Assembly: GCF_028993555.1 (NCBI RefSeq)
Contig: NZ_CP118611.1
Location: 2,379,501-2,443,500, forward strand
Length of the DNA stretch: 64,000 nt
Source: Ensifer adhaerens
GTDB lineage: Bacteria > Pseudomonadota > Alphaproteobacteria > Rhizobiales > Rhizobiaceae
Direction of reading: 5' to 3'
Positions 37,107-46,089 of the stretch are shown piece by piece (positions within the stretch are counted from its first letter, which is position 1; the number at the start of each line of letters is the position of its first letter). The position numbers were made by a program, and so were the translations under genes. The notes beneath the pieces were generated by a model. The model was not told where the DNA came from. It worked only from the letters and a program-made list of their open reading frames with translations, and searched no databases.

Positions 37107-37868
37107 TCAGCGCGCCGGGGCGGGCCGGTGACGTTCGACGGCGACCTTGAGGTCACGTGCCGCAAGGTCCAGCATGCGCATGGAACAGTCGCGCGCCCGC
37201 GCCTTGTCGCGCACGCGCAGCGCCTCGACCAGTTCGCCATGGATGTCGATCGCTTCATCGCGGCGCTCGGCGACTTCGTTCGAGGCGTGCAGCGAGAACT
37301 TCAGCGCCGCCTGGATGATGCCGACGAGTTGCAGAAACACCTGGTTGTGGCTGGCCTTGAGCAGGCAGGTGTGAAAGGCAACGTCGGCATCGGTGAAACC
37401 AATGACGTCGCGCTCACCGTCGCGCATCGCCTGCCAGGCGCGCTCGAGATCGGCGATCTCCTGGACGGTCGCGCGTTCGGCGGCAAACTCCGCCGCAGCC
37501 GGCTCAATTGCCCGGCGCGCTTCCAGAACACAATTCAACAGGTCGAACTCGAAGATGCGCTCGCCGATCCATTCAAGCACCTGCGAATCGAGGATGTTCC
37601 AATCGTCCTTGTTGCAGACGATCGTGCCCACGCGCGAACGGCCACGGACCATGCCCTTCGATTCAAGGACCTTCAATGTTTCACGGATGACGGTCCGGCT
37701 GACGCCATAGCGTTCGCAAAGGTCGTTCTCACGCGGCAGGTAGGAGCCGACAGGAAAGACATCGGCGCAGATGTCCGAGGCGATCGCTCGCGTCACGTTC
37801 TTCTGGACGCGTGGGCGGCGCTGCCCGCGCTCTTCCATGCCGCTCCCCTCTTCCTGCTGCTCCACCAC
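37107..37868 (-). CDS. GntR-family (FadR-type) transcriptional regulator
   Basis: A 253-residue regulator with a basic N-terminal tail, winged helix ([20 protein letters not shown], then [19 protein letters not shown]) and FCD domain ([30 protein letters not shown]). The start is probably GTG at 37868 with GGAGGAG upstream. It diverges from the sugar ABC transporter; the intergenic region carries a perfect 17-bp palindrome and a second half-site, likely its operator. It probably controls both dgoD-SDR and the importer, responding to galactonate or a related sugar acid. Confidence 0.9.
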   Translation of the reverse strand: MVEQQEEGSGMEERGQRRPRVQKNVTRAIASDICADVFPVGSYLPRENDLCERYGVSRTVIRETLKVLESKGMVRGRSRVGTIVCNKDDWNILDSQVLEWIGERIFEFDLLNCVLEARRAIEPAAAEFAAERATVQEIADLERAWQAMRDGERDVIGFTDADVAFHTCLLKASHNQVFLQLVGIIQAALKFSLHASNEVAERRDEAIDIHGELVEALRVRDKARARDCSMRMLDLAARDLKVAVERHRPAPAR

Positions 37869-37967
37869 AATCTCCTCCCCTGCGCATCTCCCAACCGTTG
37901 CTTAACGCAGACGCCGGGACGCGACAACGCGCCGAAGCTCGTTGCTATCGTTATACATCACTATCTC

Positions 37968-38011
37968 ATTCATCATACAAAGGCAATTGACGAATATGAT
38001 GATTCATCATA
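37968..38011. promoter_or_regulatory. candidate GntR operator: 17-bp palindrome plus half-site
   Basis: TATGATGA-T-TCATCATA at 37995-38011 is a perfect palindrome, and TTCATCATA recurs at 37968-37976. Both lie between the divergent GntR gene and the sugar-binding protein gene, 44-80 bases before the latter's start, where a repressor would block its promoter. Confidence 0.65.
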
Positions 38012-38055
38012 CACAAATGCTCACTGCAGGAGGCAGTTCACCAGGGAGAGACATC

Positions 38056-39039
38056 ATGCGCTTTATCAAGGCAGCCATTCTGGCTGGTACCGTCGCCGTG
38101 TTTGCGGCCACCTCGGCCTTTGCTGCCGACGTCAAGATCGGCTTCATCGTCAAACAGCCGGAAGAGCCGTGGTTCCAGGACGAATGGAAGTTCGCCGACG
38201 TCGCCGCCAAGGAAAAGGGCTTCACGCTCGTCAAGATCGGCGCCGAAGACGGCGAGAAGGTCCAGTCGGCGATCGACAACCTCGGCGCCCAGGGCGCACA
38301 GGGCTTCATCGTCTGCACGCCCGACGTCAAGCTTGGCCCCGGCATCGTCGCCAAGGCTGCCGCCAACGAACTCAAGCTGATGACCGTCGACGACCGGCTG
38401 GTCAATGCCGATGGCAGCCCGATCGAAGACGTGCCGCACATGGGCATCTCAGCGACGAAGATCGGCGAGGCCGTCGGCCAGGCTCTCGTCGACGAGATCA
38501 AGAAGCGCGGCTGGGACATGAAGGACGTCGGCGCGATCCGCGTTTCCTACGACCAACTCCCGACCGCCGTCGACCGCGTCGAAGGCGCGCTCTCGGTGCT
38601 CAAGGCCAACGGCTTCCCGGAAGCCAACATCTTCGACGCGCCGCAGGCAAAAACTGACACCGAGGCCGCACTCAACGCCTCGACGATCGTGCTCAACAAG
38701 AATGCCGGCATCAAGAAGTGGGTCGCAATCGGCCTCAATGACGAAGCCGTGCTTGGCGCCGTGCGCGCGACCGAGACGGTCGGCATTCCCGCCGACAGCA
38801 TGATTGGCGTCGGCATCGGCGGTGCGGATTCGGCCATCAACGAATTCAAGAAGCCCTCGGCCACCGGCTTCTTCGGCACTGTCATCATCTCGCCGAAGCG
38901 TCACGGCTACGAGACCGCGCTCAACATGTATGAGTGGATCGCCAACGGCAAGGAGCCGGAAAAGCTGACCCTGACGGCCGGCCAGCTTGCGCTTCGCGAC
39001 AACTACGAAGCGGTGCGCAAGGATCTCGGCATCGAGTAA
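38056..39039 (+). CDS. arabinose/galactose-type ABC transporter substrate-binding protein
   Basis: A 327-residue periplasmic sugar-binding protein resembling AraF. Signal peptide of about 23 residues ends at AFA, then ADVKIGFIVKQPEEPWFQDEW, typical for this group; VQSAIDNLGAQGAQGFIVCTPD and GIGGADSAINEF follow. ATG at 38056 is preceded by AGGGAGAG. Arabinose-binding proteins of this family often bind D-galactose too, fitting the nearby galactonate dehydratase. Followed by a stem-loop and the ATPase gene. Confidence 0.9.
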   Translation: MRFIKAAILAGTVAVFAATSAFAADVKIGFIVKQPEEPWFQDEWKFADVAAKEKGFTLVKIGAEDGEKVQSAIDNLGAQGAQGFIVCTPDVKLGPGIVAKAAANELKLMTVDDRLVNADGSPIEDVPHMGISATKIGEAVGQALVDEIKKRGWDMKDVGAIRVSYDQLPTAVDRVEGALSVLKANGFPEANIFDAPQAKTDTEAALNASTIVLNKNAGIKKWVAIGLNDEAVLGAVRATETVGIPADSMIGVGIGGADSAINEFKKPSATGFFGTVIISPKRHGYETALNMYEWIANGKEPEKLTLTAGQLALRDNYEAVRKDLGIE

Positions 39040-39060
39040 TCGCTGCTTGCGACACCATCG

Positions 39061-39083
39061 GCCCGGCGGCTCAGCTGCCGGGC
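39061..39083 (+). promoter_or_regulatory. intercistronic stem-loop after binding-protein gene
   Basis: GCCCGGC, a 9-base loop, and GCCGGGC form a perfect 7-bp stem 21 bases after the binding-protein stop and 20 bases before the ATPase start. Only TTTCC follows, so partial attenuation or mRNA protection is likelier than full termination. Confidence 0.6.
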
Positions 39084-39103
39084 TTTCCGTATCGGAGCCG
39101 CAT

Positions 39104-40618
39104 ATGCAAGACTTCCTCGAATTCCAATCGATCTCCAAGGGCTATCCCGGCGTCCAGGCGCTGTCGGATGTCTCGTTTTCCGTGCGCAAGGGTGCCGTCC
39201 ATGGGCTCATGGGCGAGAACGGCGCCGGCAAGTCGACACTCATTCGTCTGCTATCCGGCGACCAGGCCGCCGACGAAGGAGAGATCCGCATCGACGGCGA
39301 GGCGCAGAGCTATCGTTCCGTGCGCGACGCCTTTCGTGCCGGTGTGATCGTCATCCATCAGGAACTGCAGCTCGTGCCTGAGCTGACGGTGGCCGAAAAC
39401 CTCTGGCTCGGCCACTTCCCCGGCAAGGGCGGCGTCATCGACCGCCGCCGGCTGATCGGAATGGTCGGCGAGAAACTCGCGGAAATCGGCATCGACGTCG
39501 ATCCGTCGGCCAAGATCGCATCGCTCTCGATCGGCGAGCGCCAGATGGTCGAGATCGCCAAGGCGGTCATGCTCGACGCGCGCGTCATCGCGCTCGATGA
39601 GCCAACATCGTCGCTGTCCTCGCGCGAAAGCGAAATCCTCTTTGCCCTCATCGAGCGCCTCCGTTCAAACGGCACGGTGATCCTCTACGTTTCCCACCGT
39701 CTCGACGAAATCTTCCGGCTCTGCGACAGCCTAACGGTGCTGCGCGACGGCAAGCTTGCCGCCCATCATCCCGATATCTCCAAAGTGACCCGCGACCAGA
39801 TCATCGCCGAAATGGTGGGGCGCGAGATCTCCAACATCTGGGGCTGGCGGGCCCGTGACCTCGGCGCCGAACGGCTGCGGGTCGAAGCGATCTCGGGGCC
39901 GAAACTGAAGACACCCCTAAGCTTTTCCGTTCGGTGCGGCGAAATCCTCGGTTTCTTCGGCCTGATCGGCGCTGGCCGCAGCGAAATGACCCGGCTGGTC
40001 TACGGTGCGGACAGGCGCAACCAGGGAACCGTCAGCATCGATGGCACGATCGTGCCGGCCGACAGTCCGCCGCAATCGATCCGCGCCGGCATGGTGCTGT
40101 GCCCGGAGGATCGCAAGTTCGACGGTATCGTCCAGGGGCGCAGCATCGAAGAAAACATGGCGATCTCGTCGCGACGGCACTTCTCGCCCTTCGGCATCCT
40201 CGACCTGAAGAAGGAGGCGGAGCTTGCCGACCGGTTCATCGCCAAGCTCCGGGTGCGCACGCCGTCGCGCAAGCAGGACATCATCAATCTCTCCGGCGGC
40301 AACCAGCAGAAGGTCATCCTCGGCCGCTGGCTCTCCGAACAGGGCGTAAGGGTTCTCATCATTGACGAGCCGACGCGCGGCATCGACGTCGGCGCCAAGT
40401 CGGAGATCTACGAAATCCTCTATGAACTCGCGGCTCAGGGCATGGCGATCGTCGTCATCTCCAGCGAGCTGCCCGAGGTGATGGGCATCACCGACCGTAT
40501 TCTCGTCATGTGCCAGGGCCGGATCGCCGCCGATATCGCGCGCGCCGATTTCGACGAACGCCGCATCCTCGCCGCCGCCCTTCCCGATGTTCCAACCGAG
40601 CAGGTTCAGCCCTCATGA
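39104..40618 (+). CDS. sugar ABC transporter ATPase (AraG-like, two ATP-binding domains)
   Basis: A 504-residue tandem ATPase. The first domain has GENGAGKST, LSIGERQMVEIAKAV and VIALDEPTSSLSS. The second has the degenerate Walker A GLIGAGRSEM common in this family, an intact LSGGNQQKVILGRWL signature and VLIIDEPTRGID. It energises the importer formed with the permease whose start overlaps its stop by four bases. ATG at 39104 follows CGGAGCC. Confidence 0.93.
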   Translation: MQDFLEFQSISKGYPGVQALSDVSFSVRKGAVHGLMGENGAGKSTLIRLLSGDQAADEGEIRIDGEAQSYRSVRDAFRAGVIVIHQELQLVPELTVAENLWLGHFPGKGGVIDRRRLIGMVGEKLAEIGIDVDPSAKIASLSIGERQMVEIAKAVMLDARVIALDEPTSSLSSRESEILFALIERLRSNGTVILYVSHRLDEIFRLCDSLTVLRDGKLAAHHPDISKVTRDQIIAEMVGREISNIWGWRARDLGAERLRVEAISGPKLKTPLSFSVRCGEILGFFGLIGAGRSEMTRLVYGADRRNQGTVSIDGTIVPADSPPQSIRAGMVLCPEDRKFDGIVQGRSIEENMAISSRRHFSPFGILDLKKEAELADRFIAKLRVRTPSRKQDIINLSGGNQQKVILGRWLSEQGVRVLIIDEPTRGIDVGAKSEIYEILYELAAQGMAIVVISSELPEVMGITDRILVMCQGRIAADIARADFDERRILAAALPDVPTEQVQPS

Positions 40619-41565
40619 CTTCCTTGAAAAAACTTCTTCTCGGCGAACAGGGTCTGGTCGTCATCTTCGCCGTCGCCTTCGCTATCGTGGCGCTGACGGT
40701 TCCAAACTTCCTGACCGAGCGCAACATGCTGGGCCTGCTGCAATCGGTCGTCACCATCGGCATTGTCGCCTGCACGATGATGTTCTGCCTCGCCTCGCGT
40801 GACTTCGACCTCTCTGTCGGCTCGACCGTCGCTTTCTCGGGCATGGTCGCCGTCATGGCTTCCAACGCGTCGGGTTCGATCTTCATCGGTCTCGTTGCCG
40901 CGCTGCTCTGCGGTGGCTTCGTTGGCCTGGTCAACGGCGTGGTCATCGCGCATTTTCGCATCAACGCGCTGATCACGACGCTTGCCACGATGCAGATCGT
41001 GCGCGGTTTCGCGCTGATCGCGTCCGACGGTCGCGCCGTCGGCATCAACGATCCGGGCTTTTACCAGCTGGCGCTGTCGAAGTTCCTCGGCATCCCGACG
41101 CCGATCTGGGTGATGGGCTTCTTCTTTCTCGTCTTCGGCTTTGTGCTCAACCGCACCGTCTTCGGCAAGAACACGCTGGCGATCGGCGGCAATCCGGAAG
41201 CCTCGCGTCTGGCTGGCGTCAACGTCTCCAACATGCGCATCTGGATCTTCGCGCTGCAGGGCCTGGTCTGCGCCGTTGCCGGTGTGCTGCTCGCCTCGCG
41301 CATCACCTCCGGCCAGCCGAATGCGGCAACCGGGCTCGAGCTCTCGGTGATCTCCGCCTGCGTGCTCGGCGGCGTCTCACTTGCCGGCGGCCGAGCGGCA
41401 ATGACCGGCGTGATCGTCGGCGTGCTGATCATGGGTATTGCCGAGAACGTCATGAACCTGCTCAACATCCAGGCCTTCTACCAGTATGTCGTGCGCGGCC
41501 TGATCCTGCTGCTCGCCGTCCTTCTCGACAATCTGCGCTCGGCCGCTGCCGGCCGCCGCAGTTAG
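40615..41565 (+). CDS. sugar ABC transporter permease (AraH-like)
   Basis: A 316-residue membrane protein of the RbsC/AraH family with about ten helices. The FDLSVGSTVAFSGMVAVMASN segment, FRINALITTLATMQIVRGFALI and the C-terminal LGGVSLAGGRAAMTGVIVGVLIM-type loop, which contacts the ATPase, are typical. ATGA overlap with the ATPase gene. The aldose-1-epimerase begins five bases after its stop. Confidence 0.92.
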   Translation: MTSLKKLLLGEQGLVVIFAVAFAIVALTVPNFLTERNMLGLLQSVVTIGIVACTMMFCLASRDFDLSVGSTVAFSGMVAVMASNASGSIFIGLVAALLCGGFVGLVNGVVIAHFRINALITTLATMQIVRGFALIASDGRAVGINDPGFYQLALSKFLGIPTPIWVMGFFFLVFGFVLNRTVFGKNTLAIGGNPEASRLAGVNVSNMRIWIFALQGLVCAVAGVLLASRITSGQPNAATGLELSVISACVLGGVSLAGGRAAMTGVIVGVLIMGIAENVMNLLNIQAFYQYVVRGLILLLAVLLDNLRSAAAGRRS

Positions 41566-41569
41566 CGGC

Positions 41570-42454
41570 ATGGCGGGCGATGTCCTCCTCCTGGAGAACG
41601 ACGAGGGGCTCACCGTCGAGGTGAGCCCGCTCGGCGGCGCCATTCTCTCGGCTCGCTGGCGCGGTATTCCGGTGCTCGCACCGACGCCGGCTCCGGGTCT
41701 CGCTTCTCAGGCGCTCGGCGCCGAGGCATGCTTTCCGCTGGTGCCCTTCGGCAACCGCATCGAGGACAATGGCTTCCACTTCGACGGTCGCGGTTACATG
41801 CTCACGCCCAACACGGCCGATCCGCTCGTTCTACATGGAGATGGCTGGCTTGAGCGCTGGTCGCTCCTTCACCAGGACCGTCATTCGCTGGCGCTCGGCT
41901 ATAGCCAGGAGGCAGACGCGGCCACGCCCTTCGCTTATGAGACGCTGCAGACGATAACGATCGACGGTGCAAACGTGATCCTTTCGCTCACTGTCACCAG
42001 CCGGGCCGCGCAGACGCTCCCCTACGGACTGGGCTTTCATCCCTATTTTCCGCGCACGCCGGGAACACGCCTTTTTGCCCGCGCCGAGCGATATTGGACG
42101 GAACGGGAGAACCACCTGCCGGGCGCAGTGAAGCCGGTTCCGGAAGAATTGGACTTCACATCCGGCACCCCGCTGCCGCCCGGCTGGCTGAACAATGCCT
42201 TCGACGGCTGGGATGGAAAGATGCGCGTCGAATGGCCGGAAAGCGGCCTTGCGCTTTCGCTTGATGCGGACGAGAGCTTGCGCTTCTTCGTCCTCTATTC
42301 TCCATCCGCCGACGCCGATTTCTTCTGCTTCGAGCCAATGAGCCACCGACCGAACGCACACCGGCAGCCAGAAGGCGGTGGCCTCGTCCAGCTGGCACCC
42401 GGAGAAGCCCTGCGAGGCACAGTGACCCTACGGGTCCACGAACTCGGACCGTGA
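41570..42454 (+). CDS. aldose 1-epimerase family protein
   Basis: A 294-residue galactose mutarotase-like beta-sandwich protein. Visible family segments are PFGNRIEDNGFHFDGR, LHGDGW with an active-site His, GLGFHPYFPR with the second His, and a C-terminal Glu region (FCFEPMSHRPNAH). It would interconvert alpha and beta anomers of an imported aldose, supplying the anomer used by the 1-dehydrogenase. It is the last gene of the importer operon. Confidence 0.88.
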   Translation: MAGDVLLLENDEGLTVEVSPLGGAILSARWRGIPVLAPTPAPGLASQALGAEACFPLVPFGNRIEDNGFHFDGRGYMLTPNTADPLVLHGDGWLERWSLLHQDRHSLALGYSQEADAATPFAYETLQTITIDGANVILSLTVTSRAAQTLPYGLGFHPYFPRTPGTRLFARAERYWTERENHLPGAVKPVPEELDFTSGTPLPPGWLNNAFDGWDGKMRVEWPESGLALSLDADESLRFFVLYSPSADADFFCFEPMSHRPNAHRQPEGGGLVQLAPGEALRGTVTLRVHELGP

Positions 42455-42466
42455 CTGACTCCATTG

Positions 42467-42497
42467 AAAAAGGCGGCGCCCCTCACGGAGCGCCGCC
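42467..42497 (-). terminator. intrinsic terminator for terC-like gene
   Basis: On the minus strand GGCGGCGC, a 10-base loop and GCGCCGCC are followed by TTTTTC. It lies 31 bases after the TerC-like stop. Read on the plus strand the same stem sits 18 bases after the epimerase stop but lacks a U-run. Confidence 0.8.
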
Positions 42498-42527
42498 ATC
42501 GCTATCCTTGGGGATCCACCGCCGCGG

Positions 42528-43496
42528 TTAGGCAGGCTGTTGTTCTTCGCGCGTCTTCACGAGGCTCCAGACCACGCCAGCGGCAATGATCGCGAAGGTG
42601 ACGCCGAGCGAGAGAGCAGCCGGGAATTTCTCAAGCCCCAGGAGGTCGGCGACGAAGATCTTCGAGCCGATGAAGATCAGGACGACGGCGAGCGCAGGCT
42701 TCAGGTAGCGGAAGCGGTGGATCATCGCGGCAAGGGCGAAATAGAGAGCGCGCAGGCCGAGGATAGCGAAGATGTTCGACGTGTAGACGATGAAGGGGTC
42801 CGTGGTGATCGCGAAGATCGCGGGAACCGAGTCGACAGCGAAGATCACATCGGCCACCTCGACCATGACCAGCGCCATGAAGAGGGGCGTGATGAACCAG
42901 GTCATCCTGCCGGTCTTGGGGTTTACGAGCTTCACGAAGAAGCGCTCGCCATGATGCTCTTCGGTGACGTTGAAGCGGCTTCGCATGAAGCGGACCAGCG
43001 CGTTGTTGGAAACGTCAGGCTCGGCCTCCTTCATGACCAGCATCTTGATGCCTGTGAAGACAAGGAAGGCTGCGAAGAAATACAGAATCCAGGCAAATTC
43101 GGCAACGAGCGTCGCGCCGACGCCGATCATGATGGCGCGCAGGACGATAACGCCAAGGATGCCCCAGAAGAGAACCCGGTGCTGGTAAATGCGCGGAACG
43201 GCGAAGAAGGAGAAGATGAGGGCGATGACGAAGACGTTATCAAGCGCCAGCGTCTTTTCGACCACAAAGCCGGTCATGTAGGCAAGGCCGGACTCGGCGC
43301 CGAGATACCACCACACCCAGCCGCCGAAAGTCAGGCCAAGCGCGATATAAAAGGCGGAAAGCTTGACGCTTTCGGCAACGCCGATCTCCTTGTTCTCCTT
43401 ATGGAGAATGCCGAGGTCGAACGAAAGGATAGCGATGACGAGGGCGAAGAAGCTCGCCCACATCCAGAGCGGCGTTCCCAGCCACACTACAGACAT
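42528..43496 (-). CDS. TerC-family integral membrane protein
   Basis: A 322-residue protein of about nine helices, resembling TerC/Alx. Conserved acidic residues within helices are visible: EKTLALDNVFVIALIF and VEVADVIFAVDSVPAIFAIT, the family's metal-binding-like motifs. Members export or handle metals such as manganese or confer tellurite resistance. I start at ATG 43496; the ribosome binding site is weak. A hairpin lies in the leader at 43537-43556. I looked for the yybP-ykoY manganese riboswitch sometimes preceding such genes and did not recognise one. Confidence 0.88.
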   Translation of the reverse strand: MSVVWLGTPLWMWASFFALVIAILSFDLGILHKENKEIGVAESVKLSAFYIALGLTFGGWVWWYLGAESGLAYMTGFVVEKTLALDNVFVIALIFSFFAVPRIYQHRVLFWGILGVIVLRAIMIGVGATLVAEFAWILYFFAAFLVFTGIKMLVMKEAEPDVSNNALVRFMRSRFNVTEEHHGERFFVKLVNPKTGRMTWFITPLFMALVMVEVADVIFAVDSVPAIFAITTDPFIVYTSNIFAILGLRALYFALAAMIHRFRYLKPALAVVLIFIGSKIFVADLLGLEKFPAALSLGVTFAIIAAGVVWSLVKTREEQQPA

Positions 43497-43536
43497 GAAG
43501 GAAAAGTCCACAGACGGGTCCCCAAACGGCACATGT

Positions 43537-43556
43537 TGTCGGAATAAGGTCCGACA
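43537..43556 (-). promoter_or_regulatory. stem-loop in the terC-like leader
   Basis: TGTCGGA and TCCGACA form a perfect 7-bp stem with a 6-base loop, 41-60 bases upstream of the TerC-like start. It may be a leader structure or operator; nothing further identifies it. Confidence 0.35.
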
Positions 43557-43697
43557 TCGCAAGAGTGCCGAAGCTCTCGCCAGAGGGGCCCGGACCAGCG
43601 GGTTGGCGGAGAAATGGGATCTCGATTTTCGCAGTTCAAGGTCGGACCTGCAATTTTTTCAAGAATTTCTGGAAGTTCTGTAGCGGCCCCTGCCCGG

Positions 43698-44894
43698 CTA
43701 ACGACCGGGCTCGACTTGCTCGGAACAGGGCCGGTCGTAGGTGCGCCCATGGCTCGCGCTCGGGCGCTGTCGCACCGCCACGAGGCTCGCCGCCACCGCA
43801 AGGGCGGCCACCGCAGCTCCTACCAGCGGCAGCGCTTGCGACGACGCGGCCTCCAGCGTGACCCCACCGACGGCCGTACCGAGGGCGACACCGATATGCA
43901 TGGCTGAAAGATTGAGGCTGATTCCGGCATCCGCCGCGTCAGGTCCGGTCACCATCAGAAAGCTCTGCACCACCGGCGAGATCATCCAACTAATGCAGCC
44001 CCACACCATCATGACGGCAATGAAGGTCCAGGGCGTCGATGAGGCAAGCGGCAGCAACAGCAGGGTCAGCAGATAGGCGAGAGGCGTGATGACGATCGCC
44101 CGGCGCGGCGTCGCGGCATCCGCGAGCCAGCCGCTGAGATAGCCGCCGCTGACGCCTGCCACGCCGAAGGCGACAAATGCCAGCACGAGCTCCGTTTGGC
44201 CGAGGCCGACACGATCGGTGATGTAGGGCGCGAGATAGGCGAACAGGGAAAAATGGCCGCCGATCATCAAGATGGAGACGAACTGGCCGGCCACGAGCGG
44301 CAAGGATCGCAGATGCTGCCGATAGCCGGAGACGCCTTGTCGCCGCCTGCCTGAAGGTGCAAGGCTCGTGTAACAGACGACGAGGATCAGCAGGGCGAAG
44401 AAGGCAAGCGCCGCGAATACGCTTCGCCAGCCGAAGAGGTCGGATACCACCATTCCGGCCGGCACGCCCAACACCATCGAGCCGCTGATGCCCATGAAGA
44501 TGATGCCGATGGCGCGGCCGCGCCTATCCGGCCCCGCCAGCTCCGCCGCCAGCATGGTCGCGACCAGACAGACGGTCGCGCTCGCCGCAGCCATGGCGAT
44601 GCGGGCGATGAGCAGCACCGCGAAGTTCGGGCTGAGCGCCGCCACAAGGTTGCTTGCGACGAACAGCACAAGGGCAAACAGGAAGATCGCCCTGCGCTCC
44701 ACGCGCACCGTCAGCAATTGCCCCAGCGGTGCACTGAGCGCGAACGCCACCGAAAAGGCCGCGGTCAATTGTCCCGCAAGGCCGACAGAGACGGCAAGGC
44801 CGTCGCCGACATCCGGGAGGATCCCGATGATGATGTTTTCGGCGGTCCCGGTCGCGAAGGTCGCGAGGGCCAGCAGGAATATGCGAGGGTTCAT
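43698..44894 (-). CDS. MFS transporter (DHA1 / AraJ-YdhP type exporter)
   Basis: A 398-residue major facilitator with twelve predicted helices. The cytoplasmic loop between helices 2 and 3 (LLTVRVERRAIFLFALVLF) and motif C-like GISGSMVLGVPAGMVVSDLFGWR in helix 5 indicate a drug:proton antiporter-type sugar or drug exporter. ATG at 44894 has GGGGATGG upstream; an alternative at 44912 is less well placed. No neighbouring regulator. Substrate unknown. Confidence 0.85.
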   Translation of the reverse strand: MNPRIFLLALATFATGTAENIIIGILPDVGDGLAVSVGLAGQLTAAFSVAFALSAPLGQLLTVRVERRAIFLFALVLFVASNLVAALSPNFAVLLIARIAMAAASATVCLVATMLAAELAGPDRRGRAIGIIFMGISGSMVLGVPAGMVVSDLFGWRSVFAALAFFALLILVVCYTSLAPSGRRRQGVSGYRQHLRSLPLVAGQFVSILMIGGHFSLFAYLAPYITDRVGLGQTELVLAFVAFGVAGVSGGYLSGWLADAATPRRAIVITPLAYLLTLLLLPLASSTPWTFIAVMMVWGCISWMISPVVQSFLMVTGPDAADAGISLNLSAMHIGVALGTAVGGVTLEAASSQALPLVGAAVAALAVAASLVAVRQRPSASHGRTYDRPCSEQVEPGR

Positions 44895-45197
44895 GCCACC
44901 ATCCCCGTGCAATGCCGTCTTGCGCGGAAGGACGGCAATCCTTCACGGCATCACGGCGAGCTACATTCTGGGGTTTCGGGGCGCGAGCTTCGGTTATCCC
45001 TCTGCGATTTTGGTATCACGTCACTCAGCGCGCGAAAAGGCGGCGATTGGCCTCGGGACTTCATCGTGATCTTTTGCATGGGTCGGATCGGTCCGGCCGG
45101 CCCATCTCCCAATGGCTGCCACGACCTTTTCTTCAAACGCCGGGAATAGGTTCCGCGCTCCGTCGTTCCTCCTGCATCTGTGATGAGGAGAACTGCG
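44895..45197. other. intergenic region without supported genes
   Basis: About 300 bases between the divergent MFS gene and the frameshifted gene. It must contain both promoters. I see no convincing ORF with a ribosome binding site, no strong hairpin and no repeat, apart from the GAGGAG ribosome binding site at 45184-45190. Confidence 0.5.
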
Positions 45198-45913
45198 ATG
45201 GCACTCGCCTTTCTGAAGAGGCCGCAACCCCGTTTGACCTTTCTCTGCCGCAAGGAAGATGAAGGCGTGATCCCGCCGCCCGTCCGCGCCAAGACCACCC
45301 TGCCCGACTGGTTCCGGAAACTGCCGGCCATCGATGCGAACCATGTTTCGCCGACGAGCAGCGGCATCACGGTCAAACGCTGCATGCCCTTCCTCGACGC
45401 CATGGCAGCCGGCTGGGTTATCGGGCTTGCCGCAACGGTGCGCATGGAAATCTCGGATGGCGGCCAGCGGGTCGATTGCGGCTGGGATTTCGATCGGGCG
45501 ATGGTGAGCAACCACGCCAGCCACTAGGGGCAGGCAATCCGCATGAGCCGCTGCCGCCGTGCAAGTTCCACAACTACTGGACCATTCACACACCGCCCGG
45601 ATGGAGCTGCCTCTTCGTGCCGCCGCTCAACCGGCCGAACCGCGTGTTCGAGATCGTCTCGGGCGTCGTCGATACCGACAGCTACCAATCGGAGATCCAT
45701 TTTCCGTTCTTCGCCACCGGCGGGGACGGACTGCATGTGCTGGAGCGCTGCACGCCGATCGTCCAGGTGATCCCCTTCCGCCGCGATGCTTCCGATCTCG
45801 ACGCGGACATTCGCAGCGAAAGTGCAACGGAGGGGGATGTTCGCAAGACGATCCTGCGCAAGACGCTCGCCTCGGACGGCTGGTACAGGAAGTTCGCTCG
45901 CGCGCAGCGGTAA
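45198..45913 (+). pseudogene. frameshifted DUF6065-like gene
   Basis: Two frames together encode one coherent protein of about 238 residues. The first frame (ATG at 45198, GAGGAG upstream) encodes MALAFLKRPQPRLTFLC through DAGWDFDR-like GWDFDRAMVSNHASH and stops at 45525-45527. The adjacent frame continues at once with AGNPHEPLPPCKFHNYWT, TPPGWSCLFVPPLNRPNRVFE and ends at 45913. The shift corresponds to a net loss of one base near 45525. The joined protein resembles DUF6065 family proteins of unknown function (recalled, not searched). Either a real frameshift or a sequencing error; programmed frameshifting seems unlikely because no slippery heptamer is visible. Confidence 0.7.
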
Positions 45914-46089
45914 CGCCAGCCTGCCGACGACGTTTCGACGTCGCTGTATCACGCGACGGCGGCGGTACTCCATGCCCGAATGCTCACTAAATATAACATT
46001 GAAATAATTATGTTTTCTTGGGAATAACTGCAAGCGACCGACGTTCCTCCCTTGCAGTCAACGAGACTGTCCCCACAACGGAGAACGTC

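Noticed and set aside
43497..43697. Possible yybP-ykoY manganese riboswitch upstream of the TerC-like gene
   Set aside because: I could not identify the conserved helices and loops of this riboswitch; only a simple 7-bp stem-loop is present. A covariance-model search would settle it.
45524..46033. 169-codon minus-strand open frame across the frameshifted gene
   Set aside because: It is antisense to the second half of the DUF6065-like sequence and has no ribosome binding site or recognisable motif.
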